A stretch of DNA of 64,000 nt from an uncultured Kordiimonas sp. (GCA_947492375.1 CANLMI010000001.1:1178001-1242000); one strand, 5' to 3'. Counted from the first letter of the stretch, positions 18,180 to 28,006 are shown. The notes: generated by a model not told the origin, from the letters alone. Made by a program: numbers and translations.

Positions 18180-19052
18180 TTGGAAAATACTGAAACTGTC
18201 CCTGTCGTGCGAACAGTTGCGGCCCTTCGGCAAATCGTTAAAGAATGGAAAGCTTTAGGGCACCGCGTCGGATTGGTTCCCACTATGGGGGCTCTGCATC
18301 ACGGCCACCTTTCGCTCGTCGATGAAATTGCAGAGGCTTGTGACAAAATAATCGTAAGTATTTTCGTTAATCCTGCACAGTTTGGCGCCCATGAAGACCT
18401 GAGCAAATACCCAAGGCAAGAGCTTGAAGATCGCAAAAAACTTAAAAGCACCAAAACTGATCTGGTTTTCGCCCCCGAAGTGGGCGAGATGTACCCCGAT
18501 AGCTTTGAAACCGTTGTCTCGGTTCCCAAACTCGGGCGAGATTATGAGGGAGTACATCGCCCCGGGCATTTTGAAGGGGTTGCAACAGTTGTTAGCAAAC
18601 TGATTATTCAATCCTATGCTGACACTGCCATTTTCGGCGAAAAAGATTATCAGCAGCTGGCTGTTATCAAGAAATTTGTAAAAGACCTTGATATTCCCTG
18701 TGAAATACTCGGCGGTACCTTAATTAGAGAAAGCGATGGCCTCGCGGCATCATCGCGTAATGTCTATTTATCACCGGAAGATAGGAAAACCGCAGGTAGC
18801 TTTAATAAAATATTGAAAAAGCTTATTAAAGGTGCCGAGGCAGGTGGCAACTTACGCGCTTTGGAAAAAACAGCAACGGAATCACTATTGGATGCAGGTT
18901 TCACTAAAGTGGATTATGTTGCAATTGTCGATAAAGACACATTAATCCCCATTGATAAAGTCAACGGCGAAGCAAGGGTTATCTCTGTTGCGCGGTTCGG
19001 TAATACCCGACTGTTGGATAACATGGCGATCAATCCAGACAAACCGGATTGA
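18180..19052 (+). CDS. panC: Pantothenate synthetase
   Basis: A 290-residue PanC that condenses pantoate and beta-alanine using ATP in coenzyme A biosynthesis. Clear motifs are VPTMGALHHGHLSL (with the HxGH nucleotide site), IFVNPAQFGAHEDLSKYPR, RPGHFEGVATVVSKL, FGEKDYQQL and the KMSKS-like ESDGLAASSRN. The start is a TTG at 18180, 12 bp after the preceding stop; no ATG gives a family-length protein. The C-terminal domain (FTKVDYVAIVD, AVAR-like ISVARFGNTRLLDN) is complete. No panB is seen in the window. Confidence 0.96.
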   Translation: MENTETVPVVRTVAALRQIVKEWKALGHRVGLVPTMGALHHGHLSLVDEIAEACDKIIVSIFVNPAQFGAHEDLSKYPRQELEDRKKLKSTKTDLVFAPEVGEMYPDSFETVVSVPKLGRDYEGVHRPGHFEGVATVVSKLIIQSYADTAIFGEKDYQQLAVIKKFVKDLDIPCEILGGTLIRESDGLAASSRNVYLSPEDRKTAGSFNKILKKLIKGAEAGGNLRALEKTATESLLDAGFTKVDYVAIVDKDTLIPIDKVNGEARVISVARFGNTRLLDNMAINPDKPD

Positions 19053-19068
19053 TCACCGTTTTTAGTCA

Positions 19069-20655
19069 TTACTCTTCAGGTTTGGGTTCCGGCTTACGCG
19101 GAAAACGTTCATCACGCATTGCAGCATTATAGACAAAACTGGCCATAATTACTGCGGCTTGTTTTAAATCCTTGGCATAGGCATGATCAAGCGTATCAAT
19201 CTGGCTATGATGTAGGCGTGATCCATAATCGAGCGGGTCTTGAATAAATTGAAAGCCCGGCAAACCAACATCGTCGAATGGCTCGTGATCAGTGCCGCCA
19301 GTATTATTTAATGTAACAGTCTTGGCACCCAAATCATGGAACGGCTTAAACCATTCTTTAAAAACTTCAGCCGCAGCGGCATTTCCTTCCGCATAAATAC
19401 CTCTGATTTTACCAGAACCATTATCTAAATTGAAGTATGTGGAAAATTTATCATATCCTTTCAATTTAGTTAACGGGAATTGCCCGTAATGCTTTTCATA
19501 AGGCCCCATATATTTCAGTTCAGGGGCATCATTTAATGGACGAGTTACAAGATGATCCATAACATATTGCTGAGAACCGAAATATCCCTGCTCTTCGCCG
19601 CCCCAAAGACCAATGCGAATTGTGCGCTTAGGCTCAATACCAATAGCCTTTAATATTCTGACCGCTTCCATAGTAACAGCAACGCCTGCTCCATTATCAA
19701 CAGCGCCGTCACCTACAAACCAGCTATCAAGGTGTGCACCCAACATAACAACCTCAGGGTTTCTTCCCTTCCCTTTAATCTCTGCAAGCGTTGAATAGCT
19801 TTTCAGATCATCACGGTGAAAGGTTACATCCACGTCCATGGAAAGCTTGACATCTTCACCCCAACTTATCAGCCGCACCATTCGTTCATAATGCTCTGCC
19901 GCCATACTTATTCCTGGAACTTCAGCGGTTTCACCTTCCCAATGCTGATAACCACTCGCTTCAATAAGAGCAGCCCCCCGCGGTGAGCGCTTCACCATCG
20001 CGGCAGCACCCTCGTCCTTCAAGAATTTTTCCAGTTCAAAGCCAAAGTTAAAGAAGCTCACCCACCCCGGCAGATCATCAGCCTGATTGGACTTAGGCAC
20101 AGTATACTCAGATGTCTTTTTAAGGCTTTCATCATCACGCCGCGTAAATACAGTATTGCTTGGCTCACGTTGGGCCCGAACACTACTGACCAGAACAATT
20201 TTCCCTTTTAATTTTCCTTTGTATTTTTCAAAATCAGCTTTAGAGCGCATTGGTGCATAAATAACGTCCGCCTCTAAAATGCCATTTGTTCCCGGGTGCC
20301 AGCTTATTGGATATGCGTATACCTGAGTTTTACGGGGGGCCGTCATGTGAACCTGAATAGAATTCATGGTCCATCCCGGTCCAAAATCAAACCCTTCCAA
20401 GTGGGCGTTATCAAGCCCCCACTCGCTCAACTGTTCCTTAGTCCAGTTGTTTGCTTCCAGCATTGCAGGCGTTCCCGTAAGGCGCGGCCCAATAATATCT
20501 GTCAGGTAACCCAGCGTTTCCATGACCTGAGAGTTATTAAACCCTTCGTCTCGAATTTTATTAATAACCTCCAGGTCTGGCTTATCATCTGCCCATATTG
20601 GCAGAACCATGCTCACGACTAAAAGAGCACTCGCTATCAGTTTTCTCATTTTCAT
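19069..20655 (-). CDS. Secreted M28 family zinc peptidase
   Basis: A 528-residue protein with a signal peptide (LIASALLVVSMVLPIWA). A protease-associated domain region (about 110-260) is followed by the M28 catalytic domain with its zinc ligands in order: LGAHLDSW, GDGAVDNGAGV, LWGGEEQG with the general-base Glu pair, and GGTDHEPF. M28 enzymes are aminopeptidases or carboxypeptidases acting outside the cytoplasm. It is the last gene of the mgtE operon, 20 bp after DUF1489. The acidic/proline tail EPKPEE is unusual but short. It meets panC tail-to-tail. Confidence 0.92.
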   Translation of the reverse strand: MKMRKLIASALLVVSMVLPIWADDKPDLEVINKIRDEGFNNSQVMETLGYLTDIIGPRLTGTPAMLEANNWTKEQLSEWGLDNAHLEGFDFGPGWTMNSIQVHMTAPRKTQVYAYPISWHPGTNGILEADVIYAPMRSKADFEKYKGKLKGKIVLVSSVRAQREPSNTVFTRRDDESLKKTSEYTVPKSNQADDLPGWVSFFNFGFELEKFLKDEGAAAMVKRSPRGAALIEASGYQHWEGETAEVPGISMAAEHYERMVRLISWGEDVKLSMDVDVTFHRDDLKSYSTLAEIKGKGRNPEVVMLGAHLDSWFVGDGAVDNGAGVAVTMEAVRILKAIGIEPKRTIRIGLWGGEEQGYFGSQQYVMDHLVTRPLNDAPELKYMGPYEKHYGQFPLTKLKGYDKFSTYFNLDNGSGKIRGIYAEGNAAAAEVFKEWFKPFHDLGAKTVTLNNTGGTDHEPFDDVGLPGFQFIQDPLDYGSRLHHSQIDTLDHAYAKDLKQAAVIMASFVYNAAMRDERFPRKPEPKPEE

Positions 20656-20675
20656 TCCCTCTAAAAAACTGCACT

Positions 20676-21113
20676 CTAAAGCAATCCAAGTTCCTTTAGT
20701 TCAGTCATCATTTCAACCGGCATATCATCATATGATTGACCAGTCCCCTTCACGCCCAAATCTATAGGAGCATCTTCCGGTTTCAAATATCGCCATCCCT
20801 GAAAACCACGTTTTGGCCTTGGTTCTGTCAATATAACCTCGGGCTTAATAAGCATGTTGATGGCCATACGGCCGTCGCCTGTTTGAAATTCCTCAAATGC
20901 TATAAGCGGTGCCCGGGCGAGGATAACATTCTTTACGATCCAATAGGCAGACCCGCCTGTAAGGAGTTCTTCCTGTCTCTTGGGCCGGTTGCGTGTAGTT
21001 AATGGCATTACCAGACCATACTCATCATGATGATAGGTATATCTTTCAACAACTTCTCGTAAATGATCGACAGATTTAACGCCCGCAGCAACTCTTAACA
21101 AATGTAACGTCAT
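20676..21113 (-). CDS. DUF1489 family protein
   Basis: A 145-residue cytosolic protein with the pattern MTLHLLRVAAGVKSVDHL at the start, TTRNRPKRQEELLTGGSAYWIVKN in the middle, and PKRGFQGWRYLKPEDAPIDL near the end. I recognise the DUF1489 family (COG5458), a conserved alphaproteobacterial protein of unknown function. The GGSAYWI segment may form part of an RNA- or nucleotide-binding fold, but that is a guess. Its start overlaps the response regulator stop by 4 bp (ATGA type), so the two are translationally coupled. Confidence 0.8.
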   Translation of the reverse strand: MTLHLLRVAAGVKSVDHLREVVERYTYHHDEYGLVMPLTTRNRPKRQEELLTGGSAYWIVKNVILARAPLIAFEEFQTGDGRMAINMLIKPEVILTEPRPKRGFQGWRYLKPEDAPIDLGVKGTGQSYDDMPVEMMTELKELGLL

Positions 21114-21922
21114 TCAAATAACTCATGCCCTTCAGAAAACCATGCGTAATCGCGGTAATGACGCAGGCCATCATTTCCCGCATAAACAAATCTGGGATCA
21201 GACACATAATTCTCGAACTGTTTTAATAATGGCCACATATCAGGAGCCCACGGTGTCTTGAGCTGATTGGTTATTTCGCGGATATAATCAGGAAACCGGA
21301 GGTAATCACCAAAAGTATTACTTTCATCCAATATCAAGCGAGACAACCGCCCCAGATAACAAATACGATCAACCATCCTGTAACCATACTCGCTACCAAG
21401 TGGTTTCATTTCATCCATCAGATACCCGCCAACGCGGTCTATCAATTCAGGATTAATCGATAAATGATGCTGGATATCAGTAACATCGTCACCGTGCATA
21501 TTATTTACTGTATGCAGAGCACGCCGGCGTAACTCCTTGGGAAGCGATGGAAACCCTGTCGTCATCCAAAAAGCAACCCGACGCCGTAGAACCTCGATCG
21601 GGCTACCTTTCGTTACAAAATCATCACCGCCTACCCGAAGTCCACCGCGAAATATCTCAAGGTCATTATAGCCTGTCATATAGATAATAGGCATCATCTT
21701 CATACCCTGACGTTCCATAGACTCAGCAAAATCAAATCCACCCATACCGGGCATCTGTACATCACTAATAATCAAGGCAGGTTTATAGGCTCGCACTATT
21801 TCCAGACCATCTTCGACTGTGTCAGCCGTTAAAGCATCAAAGCCAAAATGACGAACGGCCGCAGCATTGAGATTCAATACAACGGGTTCATCATCAACTA
21901 AAAGTACAGGGCCGTTTTTCAT
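21110..21922 (-). CDS. Response regulator with an uncharacterised helical output domain
   Basis: A 270-residue protein. Residues 1-120 form a receiver domain: PVLLVDDEPVV, phospho-acceptor Asp in LIISDVQMPGMGGF, PIIYMTGYND and the VTKG switch lysine. The C-terminal 150 residues are helical, with no DNA-binding, GGDEF or HD signature that I recognise (RRALHTVNNMHGDDVTDIQHHL, then an aromatic-rich tail). It overlaps mgtE by 4 bp and DUF1489 by 4 bp, so it is embedded in a Mg-transporter operon rather than beside a histidine kinase. The partner kinase is not in this window. Confidence 0.83.
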   Translation of the reverse strand: MKNGPVLLVDDEPVVLNLNAAAVRHFGFDALTADTVEDGLEIVRAYKPALIISDVQMPGMGGFDFAESMERQGMKMMPIIYMTGYNDLEIFRGGLRVGGDDFVTKGSPIEVLRRRVAFWMTTGFPSLPKELRRRALHTVNNMHGDDVTDIQHHLSINPELIDRVGGYLMDEMKPLGSEYGYRMVDRICYLGRLSRLILDESNTFGDYLRFPDYIREITNQLKTPWAPDMWPLLKQFENYVSDPRFVYAGNDGLRHYRDYAWFSEGHELFE

Positions 21923-23391
21923 ACATTCCCTTGCAACAAGAAAACGGCTGCCAAGCCAAGAAATGCGAAAAAGCCAACAACATCAGTAATCGTTGTTACA
22001 AAAACACTCGATGCAATCGCGGGATCAACGCCGCTTTTTTGCATACCGAGAGGTATCAAAATTCCAAAAAGCCCTGCGGCCAACATATTAACAATCATTG
22101 CGACAGCAAACACGCCGCCCAGCATTAAACTGCCAAACCATAACCAGGCGATGACCCCAGAGATGAGCGCTAATATAACACCATTAAACCCAGCCACGAT
22201 CACTTCACGGCTAATATTTCTAAGGGCATTTGTTGTCCCAAGCTCTTTGGTTGCCAGTGCACGCACTGCAACAGTCATGGTTTGGGTCCCGGCGTTTCCA
22301 CCCATTGATGCCACGATCGGCATTAATACCGCGAGGGCAACCATCTGCTCAATTGTGGCGTCGAACAAGCTGATAATAACAGAAGCCAGAATGGCTGTTA
22401 TCAAATTAGCCAAAAGCCATGTGAACCGGCTTTTGGTGATTTCACGAATATTTTCATTTAGTGCTGTATCGCCGCCGACACCTGCAAGGGCGAGGATATC
22501 CTCTTCCGCTTCTTCTTCTATAACATCGACAACATCATCAACAGTAATCACACCAACAAGGCGGCGGGATTCGTCAATGACTGCCGATGAAATCAAATGG
22601 TATTTCGTGAACTGATAAGCAACCTCTTCCTGATCCGCTTTCACATCGACCAGATAAAGTTCAGGGTCCATGATTGACCCTATTGCTTTCTCGCGCCCTG
22701 TACGCATTACACGTGATAATGGAACACTACCAACAGGTTTATGCCCCGGATCTACAACAAATATATCATAAAAATCATCAGGAACCTCAGCCTCTTCAGA
22801 CCTTAGATAATCAATAGTCTGACCAACAGTCCAAAACTCAGGCAGTGCAACAAGGTCGCGCTGCATCAAACGCCCTGCCGAATCTTCCGGGTAACTCAAA
22901 CTTTCTTCAATAGCAACGCGGTCATCAACAGCAAGAGACTTCAAGACCTCTTCCCGGTCACTATCATCAAGTTCTTCTAAAACATATACAGCATCATCGG
23001 TTTCTAACTCATTGACAGCGTCAGCGATCTGTTCGTTCGGGATGTTGTCATAAAGTTCATCTTGTGCTTCGCCCTCGATTTCAATCAAGACTTCAGGGTC
23101 CAGTCTTTCCCCTAAAAGCTCAATCAATTTTAGGCGTTCTTTTGAGGAAAGAACCTCTAAAATATCAGCGACATCAGCAGCGTGGAGGTCTTCTAAAAGG
23201 GTAAAGACTGCATCATTATCATCATCGCGCAGAATCTGTTGCAGTTGCTGGATAAAATCCTTGCTTGTGTGAACATCCAGTTGGGATGGCTCATGAGCAG
23301 AATCGAAAGGATGGCTATCCGCATTAATGTCAACCACCTTAACATCAGCGGTTGAAGTGTCAGGATCGTTTTTTTGGTTTTCGTGTTCCAT
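21919..23391 (-). CDS. mgtE: MgtE family magnesium transporter
   Basis: A 490-residue protein. An acidic N-terminal extension precedes the MgtE N domain (DLHAADVADILEVLSSKERLKLIELL), two CBS domains (IGSIMDPELYLVDVKADQEEV, GVITVDDVVDVIEEEAEED) and a five-helix pore domain. The pore has the family motif PIVASMGGNAGTQTMTVAVRAL and an acidic ion-binding residue in TTITDVVGFFAF. It imports Mg2+ and is gated by cytosolic Mg2+ through the N and CBS domains. I choose the ATG at 23391, one codon after the track's GTG, with GGAGAGGGG immediately upstream. Confidence 0.94.
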   Translation of the reverse strand: MEHENQKNDPDTSTADVKVVDINADSHPFDSAHEPSQLDVHTSKDFIQQLQQILRDDDNDAVFTLLEDLHAADVADILEVLSSKERLKLIELLGERLDPEVLIEIEGEAQDELYDNIPNEQIADAVNELETDDAVYVLEELDDSDREEVLKSLAVDDRVAIEESLSYPEDSAGRLMQRDLVALPEFWTVGQTIDYLRSEEAEVPDDFYDIFVVDPGHKPVGSVPLSRVMRTGREKAIGSIMDPELYLVDVKADQEEVAYQFTKYHLISSAVIDESRRLVGVITVDDVVDVIEEEAEEDILALAGVGGDTALNENIREITKSRFTWLLANLITAILASVIISLFDATIEQMVALAVLMPIVASMGGNAGTQTMTVAVRALATKELGTTNALRNISREVIVAGFNGVILALISGVIAWLWFGSLMLGGVFAVAMIVNMLAAGLFGILIPLGMQKSGVDPAIASSVFVTTITDVVGFFAFLGLAAVFLLQGNV

Positions 23392-23588
23392 CACCCCTCT
23401 CCTTCAAGACCAAACAAGCTCTCGCACATTCAAAACAGCTTTACGGAGTGTATGCCATGCATGTGCATGATTTCATAGAGTAATCTGGGCTAAAAGAAAA
23501 CTCCTGCACAAAATGGAACAGGTACTGGCTACCTTCTTTCAACTCGTATGATGTAGCTAACGCATTTTATGTCAGTAAAATAGGCTGC

Positions 23589-25010
23589 TTATTCTGCGCC
23601 TTCAGCGATTAGTTTCTGTAAATTCATCGCGGCTGGCATTGCATTATTCCTAAGCTTAACCATAATTTCTGCTTGTTTCGGGTCAGTCATATCTGCTGAC
23701 TTTGCGACTCGTCCAAAAGGATCAAGCCTATTTTTCAAGCTCCATATCTGAAAACTTTTCTCCGATGAAAAGGCATTTTGGTTTAGCATATTTCCAAAAA
23801 ATGAAACCATCCATTCATACATATTATCAGCGAGCATTATTGGCGTACAAAGTGAATTCTTCTTTTTATTATCATCGTAATGCGCTTCCACATACGCAAC
23901 CACGGCAGCACTATAACTGACCAATGGGGCACGAACAGCCTGAATTGTAATCAATGTATCGGCAAACATCGGCCGTGTTGTTTTATCCAGGAATTCTACG
24001 GAAGAAGCCGTACAGTCTATATAAAGCGTGCCGGACGGCAGGTTAATCTGTTCATCCGCCTGTGTGACTACCCCATCACCATTTATATGTTTAACGCGCT
24101 GCCCTTTGATAACGTTTTTTACTTTGCGAATTGTTGCAATTTCACCAGAACTGATAGTCGCATAATGTACCATGGTTGGCATTTCGTTCTCATCAATCCT
24201 GAACACTACACCAGCCGCTTCCATTTTTAGAAACAAATCTTCTGGCGATATCGCCGTTGCTGCTGCTTCCAACTGAGCAGCAAAGCCACCAATCGACTCT
24301 GCAAAATTTTCCTGCCCAGGCTGTGTCCCTGCCCGGTTAATTAACCAAGACCCACGCGGGCAAATCCATGCAATATCATCGGGATTTGCACCATGTTCCA
24401 TCAACCAAACGAGCGTATCCATGGCAGTTTTACCGCCGCCAACCACACAATAAGCAGGATGCCGTGCTACGCGGCGTGGCAATTCGTTTGGCGGGATAAC
24501 CTCAACGGCCGGATCATTTGTATATTTGCGTTCATGTGTTGAAGGTACGCTTGTTTTAAAAAAGGTACTATCAACCGTGCTTCTCTTCACATCAACCGTA
24601 AATTTTTCATCTGAAATGAGAGACCTGACATTACCAACGTGTTTTTCATGCCCTCCTTCATAAGTATGCATAGGGAAATACTGCACACGACCAGACGCCA
24701 AGAAAACTTCACGCATGACCTTATCAAAATATGCCAAAATTTCAGGGCCAGAAGCAAGCTCGTAAAACCCCTTGTTGGGGCCATGCGTATCGATTTTACC
24801 TGACCCCAATTCTGTAGAGGAAACACCATAGAAACTGGAGGGTTGATGAAGCCTCACAAATGGGTATGCATCGTTCCAGTGTCCGCCTGGTGCAGCATGA
24901 TTATCAACCATAATGAACGTTGCATCACTCTCGCTCAGCATGACATCAACAAAAGCCATCGCAGCAGCACCAGTGCCAACAATTAAATAATCACACTCTA
25001 AATTTTGCAT
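23589..25010 (-). CDS. FAD/NAD(P)-dependent monooxygenase-like flavoprotein
   Basis: A 473-residue oxidoreductase. Near the start is the FAD-binding DYLIVGTGAAAMAFVDVM, then GGHWNDAYPFVRLHQPSSFYGVSS, which resembles the flavin-containing monooxygenase FAD/substrate region. A second Rossmann motif YCVVGGGKTAMDTL binds NAD(P)H. The rest is unassigned. The track start lies 39 bp upstream; I use the ATG at 25010, which has GGGGAG correctly spaced. It is divergent from a PLP decarboxylase across 194 bp, suggesting shared control and possibly oxidation of an amine or amino-acid product. The substrate is not inferable. Confidence 0.78.
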   Translation of the reverse strand: MQNLECDYLIVGTGAAAMAFVDVMLSESDATFIMVDNHAAPGGHWNDAYPFVRLHQPSSFYGVSSTELGSGKIDTHGPNKGFYELASGPEILAYFDKVMREVFLASGRVQYFPMHTYEGGHEKHVGNVRSLISDEKFTVDVKRSTVDSTFFKTSVPSTHERKYTNDPAVEVIPPNELPRRVARHPAYCVVGGGKTAMDTLVWLMEHGANPDDIAWICPRGSWLINRAGTQPGQENFAESIGGFAAQLEAAATAISPEDLFLKMEAAGVVFRIDENEMPTMVHYATISSGEIATIRKVKNVIKGQRVKHINGDGVVTQADEQINLPSGTLYIDCTASSVEFLDKTTRPMFADTLITIQAVRAPLVSYSAAVVAYVEAHYDDNKKKNSLCTPIMLADNMYEWMVSFFGNMLNQNAFSSEKSFQIWSLKNRLDPFGRVAKSADMTDPKQAEIMVKLRNNAMPAAMNLQKLIAEGAE

Positions 25011-25204
25011 GAAAAACTCCCCATCCATATATTTTCTCGATACTAGCAAGCCAACTTATTTAATGCGAGTAATTAATCTATATTTTTCAGAAACAATCAT
25101 CCCCATATGAAAGGATCAACTGTAAAATCACTAATCTTTTCAATTAATCGTTTTTATCGACACCAAAGTACGGTACATGAGCCACTGGAAAATACTGAGG
25201 TTTA

Positions 25205-26569
25205 ATGGAAATGAAACAGAGTTTAGAGATATTCAATACATTGGTTAATGAGCTACTTGCTGACGAAGTGCAAAACCCGCTCGCAAAATATATTCCATCT
25301 ACAGACCTCTACGAGCAAGTTGACCTTACGCTACAAAAAGAAGGCATCAGTTCACAAGAACTGGAGAAAGCCCTGAAAGATCTTGTTTTCGCAACTCCTC
25401 GTACCGCCACAAAAGCATTTTTTAACCAATTATTTGGTGGCCGTCAGGATAAAGCGGTTCTCGGTGACCTGCTAGCCGTAATTCTCAATAACAGCATGTA
25501 TACCTATAAGGTTGCTGGCCCACAAATTGGTGTTGAAAAGGTTATCCTGCGCGAAATATGCGACATGATAGGCTGGGATGAAAACTCGGATGGCACCCTT
25601 GCCCCCGGTGGTTCCATGACTAATTTAATGGGCTTAATTATGGCCCGTGACGCCTTTAACGAGCAAACAAAATTTGATGGCGTTCAGCAAAAAATGACAG
25701 TTTATACTTCAGCCGACAGCCATTACAGCACTCAAAAAAATGCTGCCTTTGCTGGAATTGGCCGCAATAATGTTCGACAGGTACAGACCGATCATGAAGG
25801 CAGCATGGATATAACTGCACTGGAAGAAGCCATCAAAAAGGATATTGCAGACGGCTTCCACCCTATCTTTATAAATTGTACTGCCGCTACAACTGTTCTT
25901 GGTGCTTATGATAATCTGGTAAAAGCGAGCACAATTGCCAAAAAGTATAACATCTGGTTGCATGTGGACGGCGCTTACGGCGGGTCAGTGTTGTTTAGTG
26001 AAAAATACAGGCACCTCATTGAAGGAGTTGAAAATGTCAATTCGTTCACGCTTAACGCCCACAAAATGTTGGGAACACCGCTTAGTTGTTCACTAATCGT
26101 TGTAAAAAATAAACAGCATTTGTACGATTCTTTCTCAAATGATGCATCATACCTGTATCAAACCGACCATGATGATTTTAACCTTGGAAAAACATCCCTT
26201 CAATGCGGGCGCAGAAACGACGCCCTGAAATTTTGGGTTCTTTGGAAAAGTATAGGAACCAACGGCTTGGCAGAATTAGTTGAAAAACAATTTGAGCTTG
26301 CTGATATAGCCCGCGATTACGTGAGAAAAAATCCTGATTATACAGATTACAGCCTTGATGATACGGTTGCTATTTGTTTCAATTACAAGAACATTCCCGC
26401 CGAAGATCTTTGTACTAAGCTCTATGAAAACTCAGAACTATTAGTGGGATATGGGTCTTTTAAAGAAGATACCTTCGTAAGACTTGTAACTGTGAACGCA
26501 ACCAACGAAGCAGAGGATATTCTGAACTTCTTCTCAACCCTTGAAGCTTTCATGTCTAAACAAACTTAA
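25205..26569 (+). CDS. Group II PLP-dependent amino acid decarboxylase
   Basis: A 454-residue type II decarboxylase. The PLP-binding lysine is K287 in FTLNAHKMLG, the stacking His is H173 in SADSHYS, the Asp pairing with the pyridine nitrogen is D255 in HVDGAYGG, and LAPGGSMTNL holds the phosphate-side segment. The sequence resembles the glutamate/cysteine-sulfinate/aspartate decarboxylase branch more than aromatic decarboxylases, including the NxxxxT region VFATPRTATKAFFNQLFGG. It would release CO2 from an acidic or sulfinated amino acid, but the exact substrate is open. A stem-loop terminator follows. Divergent from a flavoprotein. Confidence 0.85.
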   Translation: MEMKQSLEIFNTLVNELLADEVQNPLAKYIPSTDLYEQVDLTLQKEGISSQELEKALKDLVFATPRTATKAFFNQLFGGRQDKAVLGDLLAVILNNSMYTYKVAGPQIGVEKVILREICDMIGWDENSDGTLAPGGSMTNLMGLIMARDAFNEQTKFDGVQQKMTVYTSADSHYSTQKNAAFAGIGRNNVRQVQTDHEGSMDITALEEAIKKDIADGFHPIFINCTAATTVLGAYDNLVKASTIAKKYNIWLHVDGAYGGSVLFSEKYRHLIEGVENVNSFTLNAHKMLGTPLSCSLIVVKNKQHLYDSFSNDASYLYQTDHDDFNLGKTSLQCGRRNDALKFWVLWKSIGTNGLAELVEKQFELADIARDYVRKNPDYTDYSLDDTVAICFNYKNIPAEDLCTKLYENSELLVGYGSFKEDTFVRLVTVNATNEAEDILNFFSTLEAFMSKQT

Positions 26570-26647
26570 ACACTAAAACCTGTTATCGCGCCCCAATACA
26601 AATATGCGAAATGATTTCAAGTTATATTCATATAGTCGTTTAATATG

Positions 26648-26675
26648 ACAAGCGCCTTGCATAACAGGCGCTTGT
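26648..26675 (+). terminator. Terminator after the PLP decarboxylase
   Basis: ACAAGCGCCT (26648-26657) pairs perfectly with AGGCGCTTGT (26666-26675) around an 8-nt loop, 79 bp past the stop. The following bases ATTCATT are only moderately T-rich. It also lies before the MOSC gene on the other strand, so it may serve both. Confidence 0.7.
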
Positions 26676-26744
26676 ATTCATTAAAAAGAAAAATATCATC
26701 ATTAGATGATAGTCATCATATTGCAGAGAGAAACAGGTAATACA

Positions 26745-27509
26745 TTAGATAGCGATAACCTTATCGCCAATAAGAACATTGCCAGACGACTGCACCTCGG
26801 CATAGATCCCCATATTGACATGTCCGAAATGCTTCCGCAGTTCTAGCGGAAGGCGAATATCTCTTTGTCCTGTATCGGGGTTTACTTCTGTTGCAGGGCA
26901 GCGCTTTGTTAACATAACACATTTTGCAGCAACAGAGCCGATAGTGATTTCACGGTCTAACCACTCCAATTCCTCCCAAGGTGTGCCTGTATCAAAATAA
27001 ATATTAGCTCGAAACCTCCTGACATCGAGAGGTTTGCCAACAGCTTTTTCAAGGGCACGAACAGAAGCGAGATTAATCATCGATATCGCACGCATTTTTT
27101 CCTTCGAAACAACGCTAATATCAGTGAATTTATGTTCAGGCGCATGGACAACTCTTGGTTCAATATCATCCTTGTTAAGGTAATTATAAAAAAAGTCGGC
27201 GATAGCCTGCTTTCCGTCATTGCTTTCAATCGACGCAGACAAAACTGATTTATTATCCTTTTCAATAACCAACTCTTTTAAATCAGTATCATAACGGGTT
27301 TCAAGATTTGCCAAGGCCTCATCTTTTGCCAGCATAAGGAATTTTGTTTTTATTTCAGCCTTTGGAGAAGCTGGGTCAAAAACATGCGGCGTTCGAGCGA
27401 TAGCTATAGCCCTATCACCTTCAATCCCTTCGTGAGCGATTAAGGGCAAGGTATCTAATTTTTGGCCGGTAAGGCCTTTCACGGGATATTTATAAAGCTC
27501 TGTGATCAT
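26745..27509 (-). CDS. MOSC domain-containing protein
   Basis: A 254-residue protein with the MOSC N-terminal beta-barrel (ITELYKYPVKGLTGQKLD, EGDRAIAIAR) followed by the MOSC domain (VRRFRANIYFDTG, TKRCPATEVNPDTGQRD). The conserved cysteine in KRCPATEVN matches the residue that binds molybdenum cofactor in mARC-type reductases. Such proteins reduce N-hydroxylated or N-oxide substrates or carry sulfur, usually with separate electron partners. I use the second in-frame ATG (27509) because AAAGGAA is properly spaced to it and too close to the first. It points toward the decarboxylase terminator. Confidence 0.87.
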   Translation of the reverse strand: MITELYKYPVKGLTGQKLDTLPLIAHEGIEGDRAIAIARTPHVFDPASPKAEIKTKFLMLAKDEALANLETRYDTDLKELVIEKDNKSVLSASIESNDGKQAIADFFYNYLNKDDIEPRVVHAPEHKFTDISVVSKEKMRAISMINLASVRALEKAVGKPLDVRRFRANIYFDTGTPWEELEWLDREITIGSVAAKCVMLTKRCPATEVNPDTGQRDIRLPLELRKHFGHVNMGIYAEVQSSGNVLIGDKVIAI

Positions 27510-27515
27510 CGACAT

Positions 27516-28006
27516 TTCCTTTCAGGTGATACCCTGCTAAATCAAGGATACCAATGAGGTTTTATACATCCGGGATCAAACATATCTCTCAGACAGTTTT
27601 CGAAATACTTTCATATATGATTAATAATCATGGGCACATCTTCTTCAAGCGCAAAGTGCCTTACATCAACTGATAGTGACTAATATTTCTATATTCGCAC
27701 CCAAAGCATACAAGCCACGGGAAAATAGAAATTCCTAAATTACCGAGATAGAGAGAGCTATTAAAAACGTATGGTATCGACCCTAGAAAATGGCGAAATA
27801 ATACAATTGATTATATGATCAATACAAATGTCATCCAAGAAAGACGTAATCAACACTTGAAGTTAACACATAAAACGCTGCCTCATTGATAATACGGCCA
27901 AGGTAGTTGTATTCCCTGCAAATCGTGAGCAATGAAACCACATTGTATCTATTGTTTTGCCGCGTAACTCAGCGTATTTTGTTGGGATAAAACTACCGAA
28001 AGAAGA
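27516..28006. other. Non-coding region between MOSC gene and leuCD
   Basis: About 490 bp with no credible ORF on either strand. It holds the promoters for the MOSC gene (leftward) and leuCD (rightward). One clear feature is the inverted repeat ATTGAT-TATATG-ATCAAT at 27806-27823, about 185 bp upstream of leuC. Its T-N11/12-A symmetry fits a LysR-type operator, and a LysR gene lies 3 kb downstream. No insertion-sequence end or tRNA was seen, so the left limit of the accessory block is not visible. Confidence 0.5.

Noticed and set aside
18255-18611. 118-residue minus-strand ORF
   Set aside because: Antisense shadow of panC.
23392-23588. Magnesium riboswitch (M-box) before mgtE
   Set aside because: No recognisable M-box helices in about 195 bp.
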